64,000 nt of DNA from Gimesia chilikensis (GCF_007744075.1 NZ_CP036266.1:8088564-8152563); one strand, 5' to 3'; positions 49,126-58,544 are shown, counted from the first letter of the stretch. A program made the numbers and translations. Notes: a model not told the origin generated them from the letters alone.

Positions 49126-49270
49126 TTCCTCACTCGGTTCCCTTTCCCAGTCCAACCTCCCCCGAATATGAATTACACGCAAATCACCTTGACCTTCGTC
49201 CCTCAACCAGATAAACATTCAGACAGATCAAAGCTCGTTTAGCCCCTGTTCCACGAAAGTTCACAGGTCC

Positions 49271-50254
49271 ATGCAACAACTTAGGCTGATTCTCTTTCTG
49301 GTCGTTTCTCAGTTACTCTGGATCCCACTGGCGATGGCGGAGACAGACTCCGCATCGGCACCCCTCACAGCAAAAAAACCGCAGCACATTGAATTCGAGC
49401 GTTGGCGGTCGATCCTCAATGACTGGCGGGCGCGCCGCGATCAACTCCGCACCGCCCGGGTAAAGGTCCGCGGTGAAGAACAATGGTCTTACACCGAGAA
49501 GTTGGCCGCAGGGAAAACGGAAACACGCATCCTGCGGCAAACTTTTAAACTGGAGGGGCGACTGGATCTGAAAAGTCAAACTCAACGCTGGTCAACAACC
49601 CGCTTCGATGCTCAAAACGAAATTCATGTCCAACTTTCAGACTTGGAGCGAATCCGGTATTGGCTCAGAAACGGCGTTGCCAGTACGGTTTCCTTCCCGC
49701 TCCGTGTCTGGGATCCCGAGTTAAAAGCGCCCCGTTCGCTCAATTACTGGAATCCACTAGACTCTGGATTCAATCAGTTTGATATCACACAAAACTGGTA
49801 CGATTCACAGAGAGAAGCAGACCTCTGGTACAAAGGCTTTCTGCTCACAGGTACCACGAATCAGAAAGACTCAATCAAACTCACCAGAGACAAAGCGGCT
49901 GGCCTCCTCTATGTCAGACTAAAACGATTTTGCCCAATCAATAGAAAACCCGGAATCGTGGTGAGCGAACTCTGTTTCAATGAACGGCAGGGCTCTACGC
50001 TGATCTCGCATAAGCGCTGGATATATCCCGAAAAACAGAAGCAACCCGAACATCCGTTTCGAGAGGTCACTGTCAGCTGGGAACAGGTCGATTCGATCTG
50101 GGTCCCCACCTCCGTGACGACCGTCCGCAGCCAGGGCCAAAATATTTCCAACCTCGAACTCGAATGGAGTGATCTCAATCTCCCGCCCAGGCAGAAAGCG
50201 CCTCGTGCCATCGACGACACCCCACTGGACTGGTCCAAGATTATGATTCTCTAA
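49271..50254 (+). CDS. Secreted protein of unknown function
   Basis: This 327-residue protein has a signal peptide (about 1-23, ending in AMA) and a soluble, beta-rich mature part without catalytic motifs visible to me. It begins with a WRSILNDWRARRDQLRTARVK segment split by charged residues, much like planctomycete secreted proteins with a LolA-like layout. The ATG at 49271 starts the signal peptide directly. It lies 41 bases upstream of the transglutaminase-like gene and may share its transcript. Confidence 0.68.
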   Translation: MQQLRLILFLVVSQLLWIPLAMAETDSASAPLTAKKPQHIEFERWRSILNDWRARRDQLRTARVKVRGEEQWSYTEKLAAGKTETRILRQTFKLEGRLDLKSQTQRWSTTRFDAQNEIHVQLSDLERIRYWLRNGVASTVSFPLRVWDPELKAPRSLNYWNPLDSGFNQFDITQNWYDSQREADLWYKGFLLTGTTNQKDSIKLTRDKAAGLLYVRLKRFCPINRKPGIVVSELCFNERQGSTLISHKRWIYPEKQKQPEHPFREVTVSWEQVDSIWVPTSVTTVRSQGQNISNLELEWSDLNLPPRQKAPRAIDDTPLDWSKIMIL

Positions 50255-50295
50255 TAGTCTCTTTTCTCACTCACAACAGCTTCAGCGAAACAACG

Positions 50296-51606
50296 ATGAG
50301 CATCATCTCCACACCACACATCCGCCTTCCCCTAACCGGCCTGCTGTTCCTGGTCAGCCTCTGCCTGCAGGCGCTGCCCGTACAGGGGGAAGTCACCTTG
50401 ATCCCTTCCGGCAAGGCCAGCATCTGGAAATATTACGACGACGCCACTCCGCCCCGGGCCGACTGGATGTTGTCGACTTTCGATGACCAGCCCTGGTCGT
50501 CCGGCCCCGCACCACTCGGCTTTGGCGAACCGGGAATCAACACACCGGCAGGCGTGGGCACCGATCCACAGCACCGACAGATCACCGCCTACTTCCGGCA
50601 CACCTTTACCGTTCCCGCCGACTCCGGCCTCCGCCAGCTGGTCCTGTTGATCCGCAGCGATGGCGGCGTCGTCGTCTACCTCAATGGCACCGAGATCGCC
50701 CGCAACAATCTGCCCGCCGGACAGGTCACTCCCCAGACCACCGCCGTCAATGCTCTGGGAGGCGTGCTGGAGCGACTCTATCAACGCTTCACAATCCCGG
50801 CTGACAACCTCAAGGCCGGCACCAACCTGCTCGCTGTGGAACTGCATCAGGCGAATCCCCGCAGCACCGATCTGTATCTGGACCTGATGCTCCGCGGCTA
50901 TCAGAGTGCCGCCGAGCTCCGGCCCATCCTCAAAACCGAACAGCAACAGGCGGCCCGCGATTACCACACGCAACATTACATCGCTCCCCAGCTCAAAATC
51001 CTGGACGGCTACATTGACGGCGGTCGAGGCATGCAGGTCGATCCCCGGGGACAGACCCGCTCCCGTCGGGAACTGATCATCGTCGACCGCCAGCGGGATC
51101 CCTCTCTGCAGAAACACCTGGAATACGCCCGCTCCCAGGAGGTCATGTCGCTGCCGCCGGAGAAACGGGCACTGAAACTCGCCCAGTACATTGACCAGAG
51201 CATGTCACTGGATCAGCAGAACCGTGCCACCATGGCAGCGGTCGTCCTGCTGACAGACGAGTACGCCAACCAGGGCGTCCTGATCGGCGAAGTGACCCAG
51301 CTCTGCGGTGCCGGCGTCTGTCGACATCGGGCGCTGCTCTTCAAGATCCTCGCCGATGAAGCGGGCCTCGACGTCGCCCTCGTTCGCGGCAACTACGGAG
51401 ACGCCACCCGCCACGCCGGACATGCCTGGAACGAACTGCACCTCAAAGACGGCCGACGTCTGATTGTCGATGTGATGCACCGCCGCGTCGAACCACTGAC
51501 CCCCACCGGCTCCCCGATCACCGCCCGCTACCTGACCATCGACAACAAACCCTGGTACGGCACGAAAGAACCAGAGACAGAGACTCCCCCCACCGAATCA
51601 GAATAA
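50296..51606 (+). CDS. Secreted transglutaminase-like (EDR1-type) protein
   Basis: This 436-residue protein has a signal peptide (about 1-31, ending in VQG). A galactose-binding-like beta-sandwich follows (about 33-205, with IRSDGGVVVYLNGTEI), then a papain-like transglutaminase fold with an apparent triad C342 (GAGVCRHRA), H376 (HAGHAWNE) and D392 (LIVDVMH). The last part resembles the EDR1/ARMC3 peptidase-like domain. Catalysis may be proteolysis or amide transfer; substrate unknown. An in-frame neighbour lies 41 bases upstream. Confidence 0.82.
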   Translation: MSIISTPHIRLPLTGLLFLVSLCLQALPVQGEVTLIPSGKASIWKYYDDATPPRADWMLSTFDDQPWSSGPAPLGFGEPGINTPAGVGTDPQHRQITAYFRHTFTVPADSGLRQLVLLIRSDGGVVVYLNGTEIARNNLPAGQVTPQTTAVNALGGVLERLYQRFTIPADNLKAGTNLLAVELHQANPRSTDLYLDLMLRGYQSAAELRPILKTEQQQAARDYHTQHYIAPQLKILDGYIDGGRGMQVDPRGQTRSRRELIIVDRQRDPSLQKHLEYARSQEVMSLPPEKRALKLAQYIDQSMSLDQQNRATMAAVVLLTDEYANQGVLIGEVTQLCGAGVCRHRALLFKILADEAGLDVALVRGNYGDATRHAGHAWNELHLKDGRRLIVDVMHRRVEPLTPTGSPITARYLTIDNKPWYGTKEPETETPPTESE

Positions 51607-51646
51607 TACTTCAGAGGAGCCCCCCCAAAGCTCTCCCCCCTCCACC

Positions 51647-51693
51647 GGGTGGGCTCGAATGCAATTCGAGCCGAGCGCAGCGAGCAAGAGGTC
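51647..51693 (+). repeat. Palindromic intergenic repeat (family A, end unit)
   Basis: GGGTGGGCTCGAATGCAATT followed by CGAGCCGAGCGCAGCGAGCA and AGAGG. It is 40 bases after the transglutaminase-like stop. Confidence 0.75.
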
Positions 51694-51825
51694 TTAGAGA
51701 ATGCAATCCTGCACAAAACAATCGCCCCAGTTTTCATGCACGTAGACCGCCGGAAAGCCAAATCAGCCCCAGGACATCAGCCCCGGTTGAAACGATTTTG
51801 GTATGCACCGTTCGAAAAAAAGATC

Positions 51826-51945
51826 GGGTGGCCCCGAATGCAATTCGGGGTTGTCACAGACAACTGGAAACTGTCAGAGCTCGCGCACAACCCGGAAAGC
51901 GAACACCGACCTCTGTCGATCCCGTTGTCGCCGTTTCGTTCAATA
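51826..51945 (+). repeat. Family A element, left part, truncated
   Basis: GGGTGGCCCCGAATGCAATT followed by CGGGGTTGTCACAGACAACT and an internal part matching 38715-38860 (AACTGTCAGAGC, CCGACCTCTGT). The match fades near 51945, where AT-rich DNA starts; the inverse end is missing here but appears at 53991. Confidence 0.65.
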
Positions 51946-52261
51946 TTAAGCGGTAAGTAAATAGACGCAATCTGAAGTAGGGAAAAGGCTTATGTTTTGA
52001 TCTATGATCACCGTGAGGCCGTAATGTGCATTGGCATTAATGCGTAAATTTGATTACTATAGTACTCCGCCAAGGCCAAAAATATCCTAAATAAGTTACC
52101 TAATGTATATTGATTTGACATATAATGTAGGCAACAATTAAACGTCTTGGTGCGAGATTATACTTAAGCCTTTCCAAAACAACGGCTTACTCTTTGGTGC
52201 GGTCTATGGTACAGGTGTACTTAACTTTTCTCTGTTTCGTAGTACGACTTTTGGGAATGAA

Positions 52262-52993
52262 ATGAAAGAACCACCGCATTTTTCGAATGCACCAATTACA
52301 GAAGCTATTATCAGCATTAACGTTGAGCCAGCAGATAATATTAGTCTTAAAAAATTGGAAAAGGTTAACTTAGGGGCGTCCTATCCAAATAAACAAGAGC
52401 GAATTGAATCAAAGGTAACACTTGAACACACAGCAGATCGGCAAAATACATCAACAACAAGTGATACCCGCGGTTATTTTTTTCTGAGTGAAGATAAAAA
52501 AAACGTTTATCAAAGTTGCAAAGGGTTGTATGCATTTAGCCGGCTTAAGCCATATGATTCTTGGCAACCATTTCAAAGCGAGGCTCAAAGAATATGGAAT
52601 ATTTATCGCGAAACAGTCGAGCCTGAAAACATATCAAGGCTGGCTGTACGCTTTATCAATAAAGTTGAAGTACCTCTACCTTGCCCAGATATTAGTAGGT
52701 ACTTCAATTTTTACCCAGAGTCCCCGGACTCAATAGAACAAATGGTCAAAATATTTATCAAATGTGTAAGCCGTCTTAATGACATCGATGCATTTGCTTC
52801 CTTGACTCTCGCTAGGATTGAATCCGAGTCTGTAAATAGCGCAGCGTTCATTCTCGATATCGAGGTTTATAGAGATGATAAAATTCCGCAATCGGAAGAA
52901 GAAATCTGGGCATTGTTCAATAAATTCAGAGATAAAAAAAACCAAATCTTTTTAGAGTCATTCAAAGAAGATTATTTGCAGGAGTTTAAATAA
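52262..52993 (+). CDS. TIGR04255 family protein (sporadically distributed)
   Basis: This 243-residue soluble protein begins with PPHFSNAPITEAIISINVE, and has GYFFLSEDKKNVYQ, LYAFSRLKPYDSWQPF and ISRLAVRFINKVEVPLP in the order and spacing I recall for the TIGR04255 family, a patchily distributed family of unknown function. The gene is much more AT-rich than the surrounding genes and uses A/T-ending codons, which indicates transfer. Its TAA overlaps the ATG of the next gene (TAATG). It is the first gene of a three-gene cassette. Confidence 0.85.
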   Translation: MKEPPHFSNAPITEAIISINVEPADNISLKKLEKVNLGASYPNKQERIESKVTLEHTADRQNTSTTSDTRGYFFLSEDKKNVYQSCKGLYAFSRLKPYDSWQPFQSEAQRIWNIYRETVEPENISRLAVRFINKVEVPLPCPDISRYFNFYPESPDSIEQMVKIFIKCVSRLNDIDAFASLTLARIESESVNSAAFILDIEVYRDDKIPQSEEEIWALFNKFRDKKNQIFLESFKEDYLQEFK

Positions 52994-53274
52994 TGGCACC
53001 CTGTGTACCTGTTGACTTGCCTCCATCTACCACATCGTCTGTACGTCGAAGCAGTACTATTCCAGTTGCCGTGAGCCACGAGGCAGGGAAAGAATTGTTC
53101 GACCTCGTAAACAGCTTAGAATGCCAACGCAAAAATACTGGAGAAGAACTTGCGCGAACATACACTGGCAATGACGATGAAACTCTGGCTATGCCAGAGG
53201 TTGTGGTTGCCAAGTTGGAGGTGGATATTGTGGATGGTGGGGTCGCGGAATTCATCGCAGCAGACGAAGACTAA
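52993..53274 (+). CDS. Small acidic protein of the TIGR04255 cassette
   Basis: This 93-residue protein has a Pro/Ser/Thr-rich start (VPVDLPPSTTSSVRRSS), a central helix-like part (HEAGKELFDLVNSLECQRK) and an acidic end (VAEFIAADED). It overlaps the TIGR04255 gene by one base and ends four bases before the ATG of the third gene. No family is recognised. The tight packing supports a three-component operon; it could be an adaptor or antitoxin-like partner, which is only inference. Confidence 0.7.
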   Translation: MAPCVPVDLPPSTTSSVRRSSTIPVAVSHEAGKELFDLVNSLECQRKNTGEELARTYTGNDDETLAMPEVVVAKLEVDIVDGGVAEFIAADED

Positions 53275-53278
53275 GCCA

Positions 53279-53803
53279 ATGAATGCTTGGTGGTCTACGC
53301 CTGATGGTACTGCACTGGTACAGGGGGAATTGATACGCAATTTTGATTTTCCAAGGCTTGATTCCATTCCCACGGGGAGTGATAGACCTGAGATGAAAAT
53401 CATTAAGGCTGATTGTATCATCCTTACCCAGAGTTGCGACTTAGAAAATCGTAAGGTAAATGAAGTATTACTTTGTAAATGCTACTCGTTGAGAGCAATA
53501 TGCGAGATACATCAGCACTATAAAGATATCAAAATGCGTGAAGACATCCGGAAGGGCAATGTCTACGCTTGTTGCATGCTAACCTCTCCAGACAATGATG
53601 AAGATCCCGAAGAGAATTTGATTGTAGATTTTAAATCTGTAGTCAGCGTTTCGAGAGAATACTTAATGCAATTCATCGAAATTAATAATGTTGAAAGAGT
53701 ATGCTTGGTATCTCCCTACACTGAGTACCTGTCACAAGCGTTCGCCAAGTTCTTTATGCGTGTAGCACTTCCAGTTGGCATTGAATCCTTTAAGAAAAAA
53801 TAA
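53279..53803 (+). CDS. TQSCDL-motif protein of the TIGR04255 cassette
   Basis: This 174-residue soluble protein starts with WWSTPDGTALVQGELIRNFDFP and contains DCIILTQSCDLENRK (about 45-59), followed by strands such as VLLCKCY and a long loop. The Cys-Asp pair in TQSCDL is the most distinctive feature and could be catalytic or structural. I chose the ATG at 53279; the longer frame overlaps the middle gene. It is AT-rich like its partners. I have seen the TQSCDL phrase in unassigned bacterial proteins but cannot name a function. Confidence 0.75.
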   Translation: MNAWWSTPDGTALVQGELIRNFDFPRLDSIPTGSDRPEMKIIKADCIILTQSCDLENRKVNEVLLCKCYSLRAICEIHQHYKDIKMREDIRKGNVYACCMLTSPDNDEDPEENLIVDFKSVVSVSREYLMQFIEINNVERVCLVSPYTEYLSQAFAKFFMRVALPVGIESFKKK

Positions 53804-53990
53804 GCCTAAACTCTGCTCATTTTTTCTACTTCCATTCTTAGCAAACTCTGCCCCCAACATAATTCATACACTCAACTGATACTACATAGAGCGTAGCGAC
53901 TTCGTATCAGATCTGACAACCCGCGAATATGAGCGGATGTCAGTAGCGATATTTCGAGGAATGGTAGGAGAGAACTAAATCTCAAACCCC

Positions 53991-54021
53991 GGCTCGGCCC
54001 GAATTTTATTCGGGGCCACCC
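53991..54021 (-). repeat. Family A element, inverse end
   Basis: GGCTCGGCCCGAATTTTATT followed by CGGGGCCACCC. It is in inverse orientation to 51826 and could be the right end of the same element. Confidence 0.65.
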
Positions 54022-54060
54022 TCTGATTCACTTGCTTGTGTTTAAAAGGCCCCCACCCAT

Positions 54061-54810
54061 TCACGGTACCGGGCCCCAGATCTTTTCCAGCAGCGCAAAC
54101 ATCCGCGGGTCGTGCGTCTTCAGTTCCGCGCGGACGAACGGATAAAAATCGTTCACGCCGAAATACGCCTCGGTTGACTCGGCGAAATACTCCTTGTGGT
54201 TGTTCATCCCGTAGTGCTGCACCGTCTGACCGGTGTGTGACAGCACTTTTTCATACAGACCGTTTTCCTTCGCAGCATCGTAAACGGCAATCACCTCAGG
54301 CTGATCGAAACTCAAGACCTGATCGTGGTAGGCGTGTGCCAGCTCATGCAGGACCACATACGGATGCTGGGCCCACATGTTCCGGGCGAACAACTGTGCG
54401 GCCACCGGAATATGCACGTGCTTCGCCAGCCGCGGATCATGTCCGTTCGCCACGAGCCAGGCCCGGTTGGGATGGTACTGCATACGGTCCAGTTGCGGGT
54501 GCTTGAGTTCCAGCCAGATCCGCACCTCCTGTAACTGTTTCACCCGTTCCGCAGGCACGATGAACTTCACCCGCTGCAGGTGGTTCCCCAGCGCCGCGAG
54601 CGCCTGCGCTCCCACCTGCGCATGCGGCTCGGAAAACAACGCAGGATCGACGTCCACCTGCCAGCCTTCCACTTCCCGTTCCACCGGATCAAACGACGGA
54701 GCAGGGGAGTCCGCCAGTAACGGCGGACATACCAGGCTCCAACCGACAGTCACCACAATCAATGTCAGCCAGCCAGCAACCGTCCGCGAGAAAGTTTGAC
54801 AATGCCGCAT
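54061..54810 (-). CDS. Exported zincin-like metallopeptidase-fold protein
   Basis: This 249-residue protein has a signal peptide (about 1-34) and the zinc motif HELAHAYHD (about 153-161), followed after about 50 residues by EYFAESTEAYFG, where a Glu could be the third ligand (gluzincin-like, as in lethal-factor-type domains). It would cleave or bind peptides in the periplasm. I chose the ATG at 54810, where the signal peptide starts; the longer frame has no support. It is monocistronic. Confidence 0.78.
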   Translation of the reverse strand: MRHCQTFSRTVAGWLTLIVVTVGWSLVCPPLLADSPAPSFDPVEREVEGWQVDVDPALFSEPHAQVGAQALAALGNHLQRVKFIVPAERVKQLQEVRIWLELKHPQLDRMQYHPNRAWLVANGHDPRLAKHVHIPVAAQLFARNMWAQHPYVVLHELAHAYHDQVLSFDQPEVIAVYDAAKENGLYEKVLSHTGQTVQHYGMNNHKEYFAESTEAYFGVNDFYPFVRAELKTHDPRMFALLEKIWGPVP

Positions 54811-54985
54811 CAGAGGGCCCTTTTTTCTAAATGCAGGAATCACAGAGGTTTCGATTTTAATGGCTCCACAGCAGGAACGAAACGCAAAAACCGATTTCCG
54901 GTTTTCCCACTGGCATCCCACAGACGAACGTCTAAAATGAGTTCAGACGCGTCCACTTCCTGAAACGTCTTTGAGTTGCCCTGTC

Positions 54986-56002
54986 ATGAATCTTGAAACC
55001 CAGACCGAATCGACCCCGAAACCTCCGCGCTCCTGGCGGCAGTCGCTGCCCGGCGGCCTGCTGGATAAACCGCAAAACGGAAAACAGATGCTCGTTTATT
55101 ATGTCTCACGGGTGCTCGCGTTTTATGTCATCGCGATGCTCATACTCATGCTCGCACAGCGACGGCTCATTTATCAGCCGACCCGCGTCCCTGAACTTTC
55201 GACAGATCAGACCGCTGCCCCGTACGGCATCATCCACGAAATCACCACCACGACCGACGACGGCCTGGACCTCAAAGGCTGGCACTACCTCGCGGGACAG
55301 GTCGCCTGTACCGACCAGGGGGAGTGCGATGCGGAACTGGCCAAAGGCCGCCCCGTGGTGATTCTGCTCCACGGCAACGGAGGCAATCGTCTGCATCGCG
55401 TGGAAACCTGCCGTCTGCTGGCCAGCCTGAACCTGCACGTCTTCGCCTTTGACTATCGGGGCTACGCCGAAAACCCGGGCAGTCCCTCGCAAACCGGGTT
55501 ACTCAACGATGCTCGTGCCTTCTGGAAATACGCGGTCCGCGAACGCAAGGTCGACCCGGGGCGGATCATCCTCATGGGAGAATCGCTGGGAGGCGGCGTC
55601 GCCACCTTACTCGCCAGCGAACTCTGTGAACAGCATACGCCACCGGCCGGGCTGATTCTGCGTTCTACCTTCAGCTCGATGGTCGATGCCGCTTCGCACC
55701 ACTATCCCTGGGTGCCTGTCTCCTGGCTGCTCTGGGATCAGTACCCCAGCCAGTCAGTCATCCCCAACATCGTCTGCCCGCTGCTGGTCATCCATGGCAC
55801 CGAAGACGAAATCGTCCCTTACAAGCTCGGCAAAAAACTGTTCGACGCCGCACCGGCTTCCTCGGAGACCGGGATTCCCAAGCAGCTGGTCACCATCGAG
55901 CGGGGCAGTCATAACGGGCTGATGTATGAAGCACGCCTCAAACTCAGAGACGCCTACGACGATTTCACCCGCGAACTGTTTCCGGCGCCATCCCTGCCCT
56001 GA
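54986..56002 (+). CDS. Membrane-anchored alpha/beta hydrolase (BEM46/ABHD13-like)
   Basis: This 338-residue protein has one N-terminal membrane helix (about 40-58), then an alpha/beta hydrolase domain: oxyanion-loop LLHGNGGN, DYRGYAENPGSPS, nucleophile elbow MGESLGGG, Asp in HGTEDEIVP and His in RGSHNG. It would be a serine hydrolase facing the periplasm. The ATG at 54986 is used; a TTG at 54971 would add five residues. It converges with the AraC gene with a one-base gap. Confidence 0.88.
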   Translation: MNLETQTESTPKPPRSWRQSLPGGLLDKPQNGKQMLVYYVSRVLAFYVIAMLILMLAQRRLIYQPTRVPELSTDQTAAPYGIIHEITTTTDDGLDLKGWHYLAGQVACTDQGECDAELAKGRPVVILLHGNGGNRLHRVETCRLLASLNLHVFAFDYRGYAENPGSPSQTGLLNDARAFWKYAVRERKVDPGRIILMGESLGGGVATLLASELCEQHTPPAGLILRSTFSSMVDAASHHYPWVPVSWLLWDQYPSQSVIPNIVCPLLVIHGTEDEIVPYKLGKKLFDAAPASSETGIPKQLVTIERGSHNGLMYEARLKLRDAYDDFTRELFPAPSLP

Positions 56003-56003
56003 C

Positions 56004-57056
56004 TCAGGTGCGTTTGCTGCGAAAATCGCTGGGTGTCTCGCCGGTCAGCTTGCGAAACGTACGCGTGAAATAAGCGGGCGAAGAGAAGCCCAGCTTACGG
56101 CTGATCTGGTCAATCGTCATCGAAGGATTACAGAGCATCCGCTTCGACTGCCAGATTTTGATTTCGTTGAAGTACGCCATGATGCCGCAGCCGTATGTTT
56201 TCCGAAACGCATTTTTCGCAAGCGTCGGACTCACGTGTAACTCCCCGGCGACTTCGGAAATCGTCAGTCGGTCATTCACGCGGTTCAACAGCAGTCGGCG
56301 GATCTGCAGCGCGATATCGTCTTCACTGCTGGCAGCAGCTGCCGGTTTTAAGGAGTCGATGACCAGCGACAGAAACGACATCAGACTGCTGGCGACTTCC
56401 AGTTTCGAGTGTGAGTGTTCGGCAACCAGTTGATCGGCCATCCGCCAGAACGCATGCTGCAGTTCGGGGTTTCCCGCGGAGCTGAGGGGATGCACACCGG
56501 TCACCAGCGTTTGCAGATCATGACAGGCCTCGGCCATTCCCGAATCTTCGGGCCAGTCACCCAGTCGTTCCGGATCGACCAGGAATGCAATTGTAGAAGC
56601 GGTATGCGGGCCGCTGTTCATCCAGTGATGATCCACGCCCGGCCCGATCATGCAGAAGTCGCCTGAATCGAGCACCTGTCCGCCATCGGGGGTGAGCAGT
56701 GTTAATGGTCCCTGCAGACTCCCATGCATGGCGATCACCGCGTGGTTATGCTTCTGCGTCGTGGTTCCCGCGGGAAAGTGACCGGAGGTGAACCGGGCGA
56801 ACGGCCCCGGCGTTGGATGATAATAGGCCAGGTAGCTCCAGCTCTGTTTCAGCGATCCCATCCGCTTTGGTCGCGTGGAGGGGAGGTAGTAAGACAGATC
56901 CGCCTTTTCGGCGTCCGGAGAGAGTTCACGTTGAATGAAAGGAGACAGTCGCTCCGTTTGATTGATGGAAGATTCCTGACGCATGGGTGCCCGACTCGTC
57001 TTCTCTGGTTCGTAATTCTGCGAACGCGATTCAATTTCCCTGAGCTGTTGCTGCAC
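56004..57056 (-). CDS. AraC family transcriptional regulator
   Basis: This 350-residue regulator has an N-terminal cupin-like sensing domain (about 85-190, with HFPAGTTTQKHNHAVIAMHG and GPGVDHHW) and a C-terminal pair of helix-turn-helix motifs (about 250-350) including GELHVSPTLAKNAFRKTYG and ISRKLGFSSPAYFTRTFRKLTGETPSDFR in two parts. The effector and targets are unknown. The frame starts with GTG at 57056; an ATG at 56984 would remove 24 residues outside the domains. It is divergent from the DUF1559 gene, 477 bases away. Confidence 0.9.
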   Translation of the reverse strand: MQQQLREIESRSQNYEPEKTSRAPMRQESSINQTERLSPFIQRELSPDAEKADLSYYLPSTRPKRMGSLKQSWSYLAYYHPTPGPFARFTSGHFPAGTTTQKHNHAVIAMHGSLQGPLTLLTPDGGQVLDSGDFCMIGPGVDHHWMNSGPHTASTIAFLVDPERLGDWPEDSGMAEACHDLQTLVTGVHPLSSAGNPELQHAFWRMADQLVAEHSHSKLEVASSLMSFLSLVIDSLKPAAAASSEDDIALQIRRLLLNRVNDRLTISEVAGELHVSPTLAKNAFRKTYGCGIMAYFNEIKIWQSKRMLCNPSMTIDQISRKLGFSSPAYFTRTFRKLTGETPSDFRSKRT

Positions 57057-57533
57057 CCGTGGGTGCCTCTGTCAAACCAGTTCAGGGAACCTGATCTTTC
57101 AGAATTATGAGCACATTTGATTATAGTCAAATCAGACATAATCCCAACCGGTGTAAACATGTGGCCCACGAGCAATCATCATAAGCCACTATCTATCAGG
57201 AAGATAGAACAAATCCATGTCTCAGCATGTGAATGTCCGATAGTGAAATCTTTCGGTCTGATAAGGCATATCAGATTCTTTTTTTCCGAGTAGAGTGGTA
57301 CGTGGCAAGACTGAGAATTTCGCGCTGACATCCGTTGTCCTGTCAGTTTCTCCCGAAACTGTCAGCAAACAGCAGTCTGCTTCCAACCAGCACCAGGGCC
57401 TGAGACAGGTGAGCACCCTCCTTCCTGTGAAACAGTCCCTCCGCGCACACGTTCTCTGCAGCCGCGCTCCATCCAGACGTGAAAGTTCATTTTTTTTAAA
57501 CCTGTTATATGGTTTATAAACCTTAGAAAAAGG
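57057..57533. other. Divergent regulatory region, araC-type / DUF1559
   Basis: This spacer of about 477 bases lies between divergent genes. It should hold the promoters of both. It is AT-rich near 57480-57530 just before the DUF1559 start, and AAAAAGGATG gives a Shine-Dalgarno-like AAGGA. I see no gene or repeat of note. Confidence 0.5.
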
Positions 57534-58523
57534 ATGAGTCACGTGAAACGCAAAGCATTCACACTGATCGAACTTCTGGTGGTGATCGCGATTATCGCCA
57601 TTCTGATTGCCCTACTGCTTCCCGCCGTGCAACAGGCCCGTGAAGCGGCTCGCCGCAGCACCTGTAAAAACAATCTCAAACAGATGGGACTCGCTTTCCA
57701 CAACTATCACGACGCCTTCACGACCTTCCCGATTGGCGCTCAGGTCCCCATCTACCAGGCCAACTGGCGGGCCTCCATCCTGCCTTACATTGACCAGGCA
57801 CCACTTTACAACCAGACCACCCAGACACCTGCCAACGGTCGCGGCTACAACACCTTCAACGGGTGGACCGGCGACGGTGGATACGGCACCGGAGCCGGAT
57901 CGAATGAGATCCTCAACAACGCGCTGATTCCTTCCTACAAATGTCCGTCGAGTACCTTGAGCGCCTTCTTCGAAGGGACCGCCAACGGCATCTCACCAGG
58001 CCAGTCCAACGGCGACATCGGCATGACCATGGACTACGTCGGGATCGCCGGTGCTTACACCGCCTCAGCCCCCTACAACGCGAATGCTGTCGACAACACT
58101 TACTACGGCGTCATGGCACAAAATGGCATGCTGCAGATCGGCAAAGCCATCAAAATGCGTGACTGTACCGACGGAACTTCCAATACCATCATGGTCGGCG
58201 AAGACTCCGGTGTGATCGCTGGTGTCGACTACCGCAAGAACCTCTCAGGCGGCTGGTCCGGTCACCGTGGTGTCTCCACCAGTGGCGGTTCCGGATATGG
58301 CGGCGGTGGCGTCGTGACGATTCGCTATTCTCCCAATCCGAAAACGAAGCCCGCTTACACGGGTGCCGGTTTTAATAACGGACCGCTGACATCATTCCAC
58401 ACCGGCGGCGTACATGTGCTGCTGGCCGATGGTGCCGCCCGCTTCATCTCCGACAACATCGACTTCAACACGCTCCTCGCTTTGGGCGCGCTGAATGACG
58501 GCCAGGTTGTCGGCGAATTCTAA
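57534..58523 (+). CDS. DUF1559 protein with prepilin-type N-terminus
   Basis: This 329-residue protein has a type IV pilin-like N-terminus ([20 protein letters not shown], then [17 protein letters not shown]), the mark of cleavage/methylation by a prepilin peptidase. The DUF1559 domain ends in [18 protein letters not shown]. These proteins are very numerous in planctomycetes and probably form pseudopilus-like or surface structures; individual roles are unknown. A hairpin lies between it and the lipoprotein gene, which may favour this gene in expression. Confidence 0.95.
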   Translation: MSHVKRKAFTLIELLVVIAIIAILIALLLPAVQQAREAARRSTCKNNLKQMGLAFHNYHDAFTTFPIGAQVPIYQANWRASILPYIDQAPLYNQTTQTPANGRGYNTFNGWTGDGGYGTGAGSNEILNNALIPSYKCPSSTLSAFFEGTANGISPGQSNGDIGMTMDYVGIAGAYTASAPYNANAVDNTYYGVMAQNGMLQIGKAIKMRDCTDGTSNTIMVGEDSGVIAGVDYRKNLSGGWSGHRGVSTSGGSGYGGGGVVTIRYSPNPKTKPAYTGAGFNNGPLTSFHTGGVHVLLADGAARFISDNIDFNTLLALGALNDGQVVGEF

Positions 58524-58544
58524 TCGAACTTTACAGCATCTTCA

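Larger units (their letters stand above)
51607..52261. other. 655-base repeat and AT-rich region upstream of the low-GC cassette
   Basis: The left part holds family A repeats at 51647-51693 and 51826-51945, and a GGGCGTT-like/CCCCGGTTGAAACG segment near 51778. From about 51950 the DNA turns AT-rich without an obvious gene and should hold the promoter of the TIGR04255 gene. TTGACA and TATAAT at 52115-52126 are adjacent, not spaced for a promoter. Confidence 0.6.

Noticed and set aside
52115-52126. TTGACA followed directly by TATAAT as a promoter
   Set aside because: The two boxes are contiguous instead of about 17 bases apart, so they cannot act together as a sigma-70 promoter.
52262-53803. 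Reading the low-GC cassette as a classical toxin-antitoxin or restriction system
   Set aside because: No nuclease, PIN, RelE, HTH or methyltransferase motif is visible in any of the three proteins; only the organisation suggests a mobile module.
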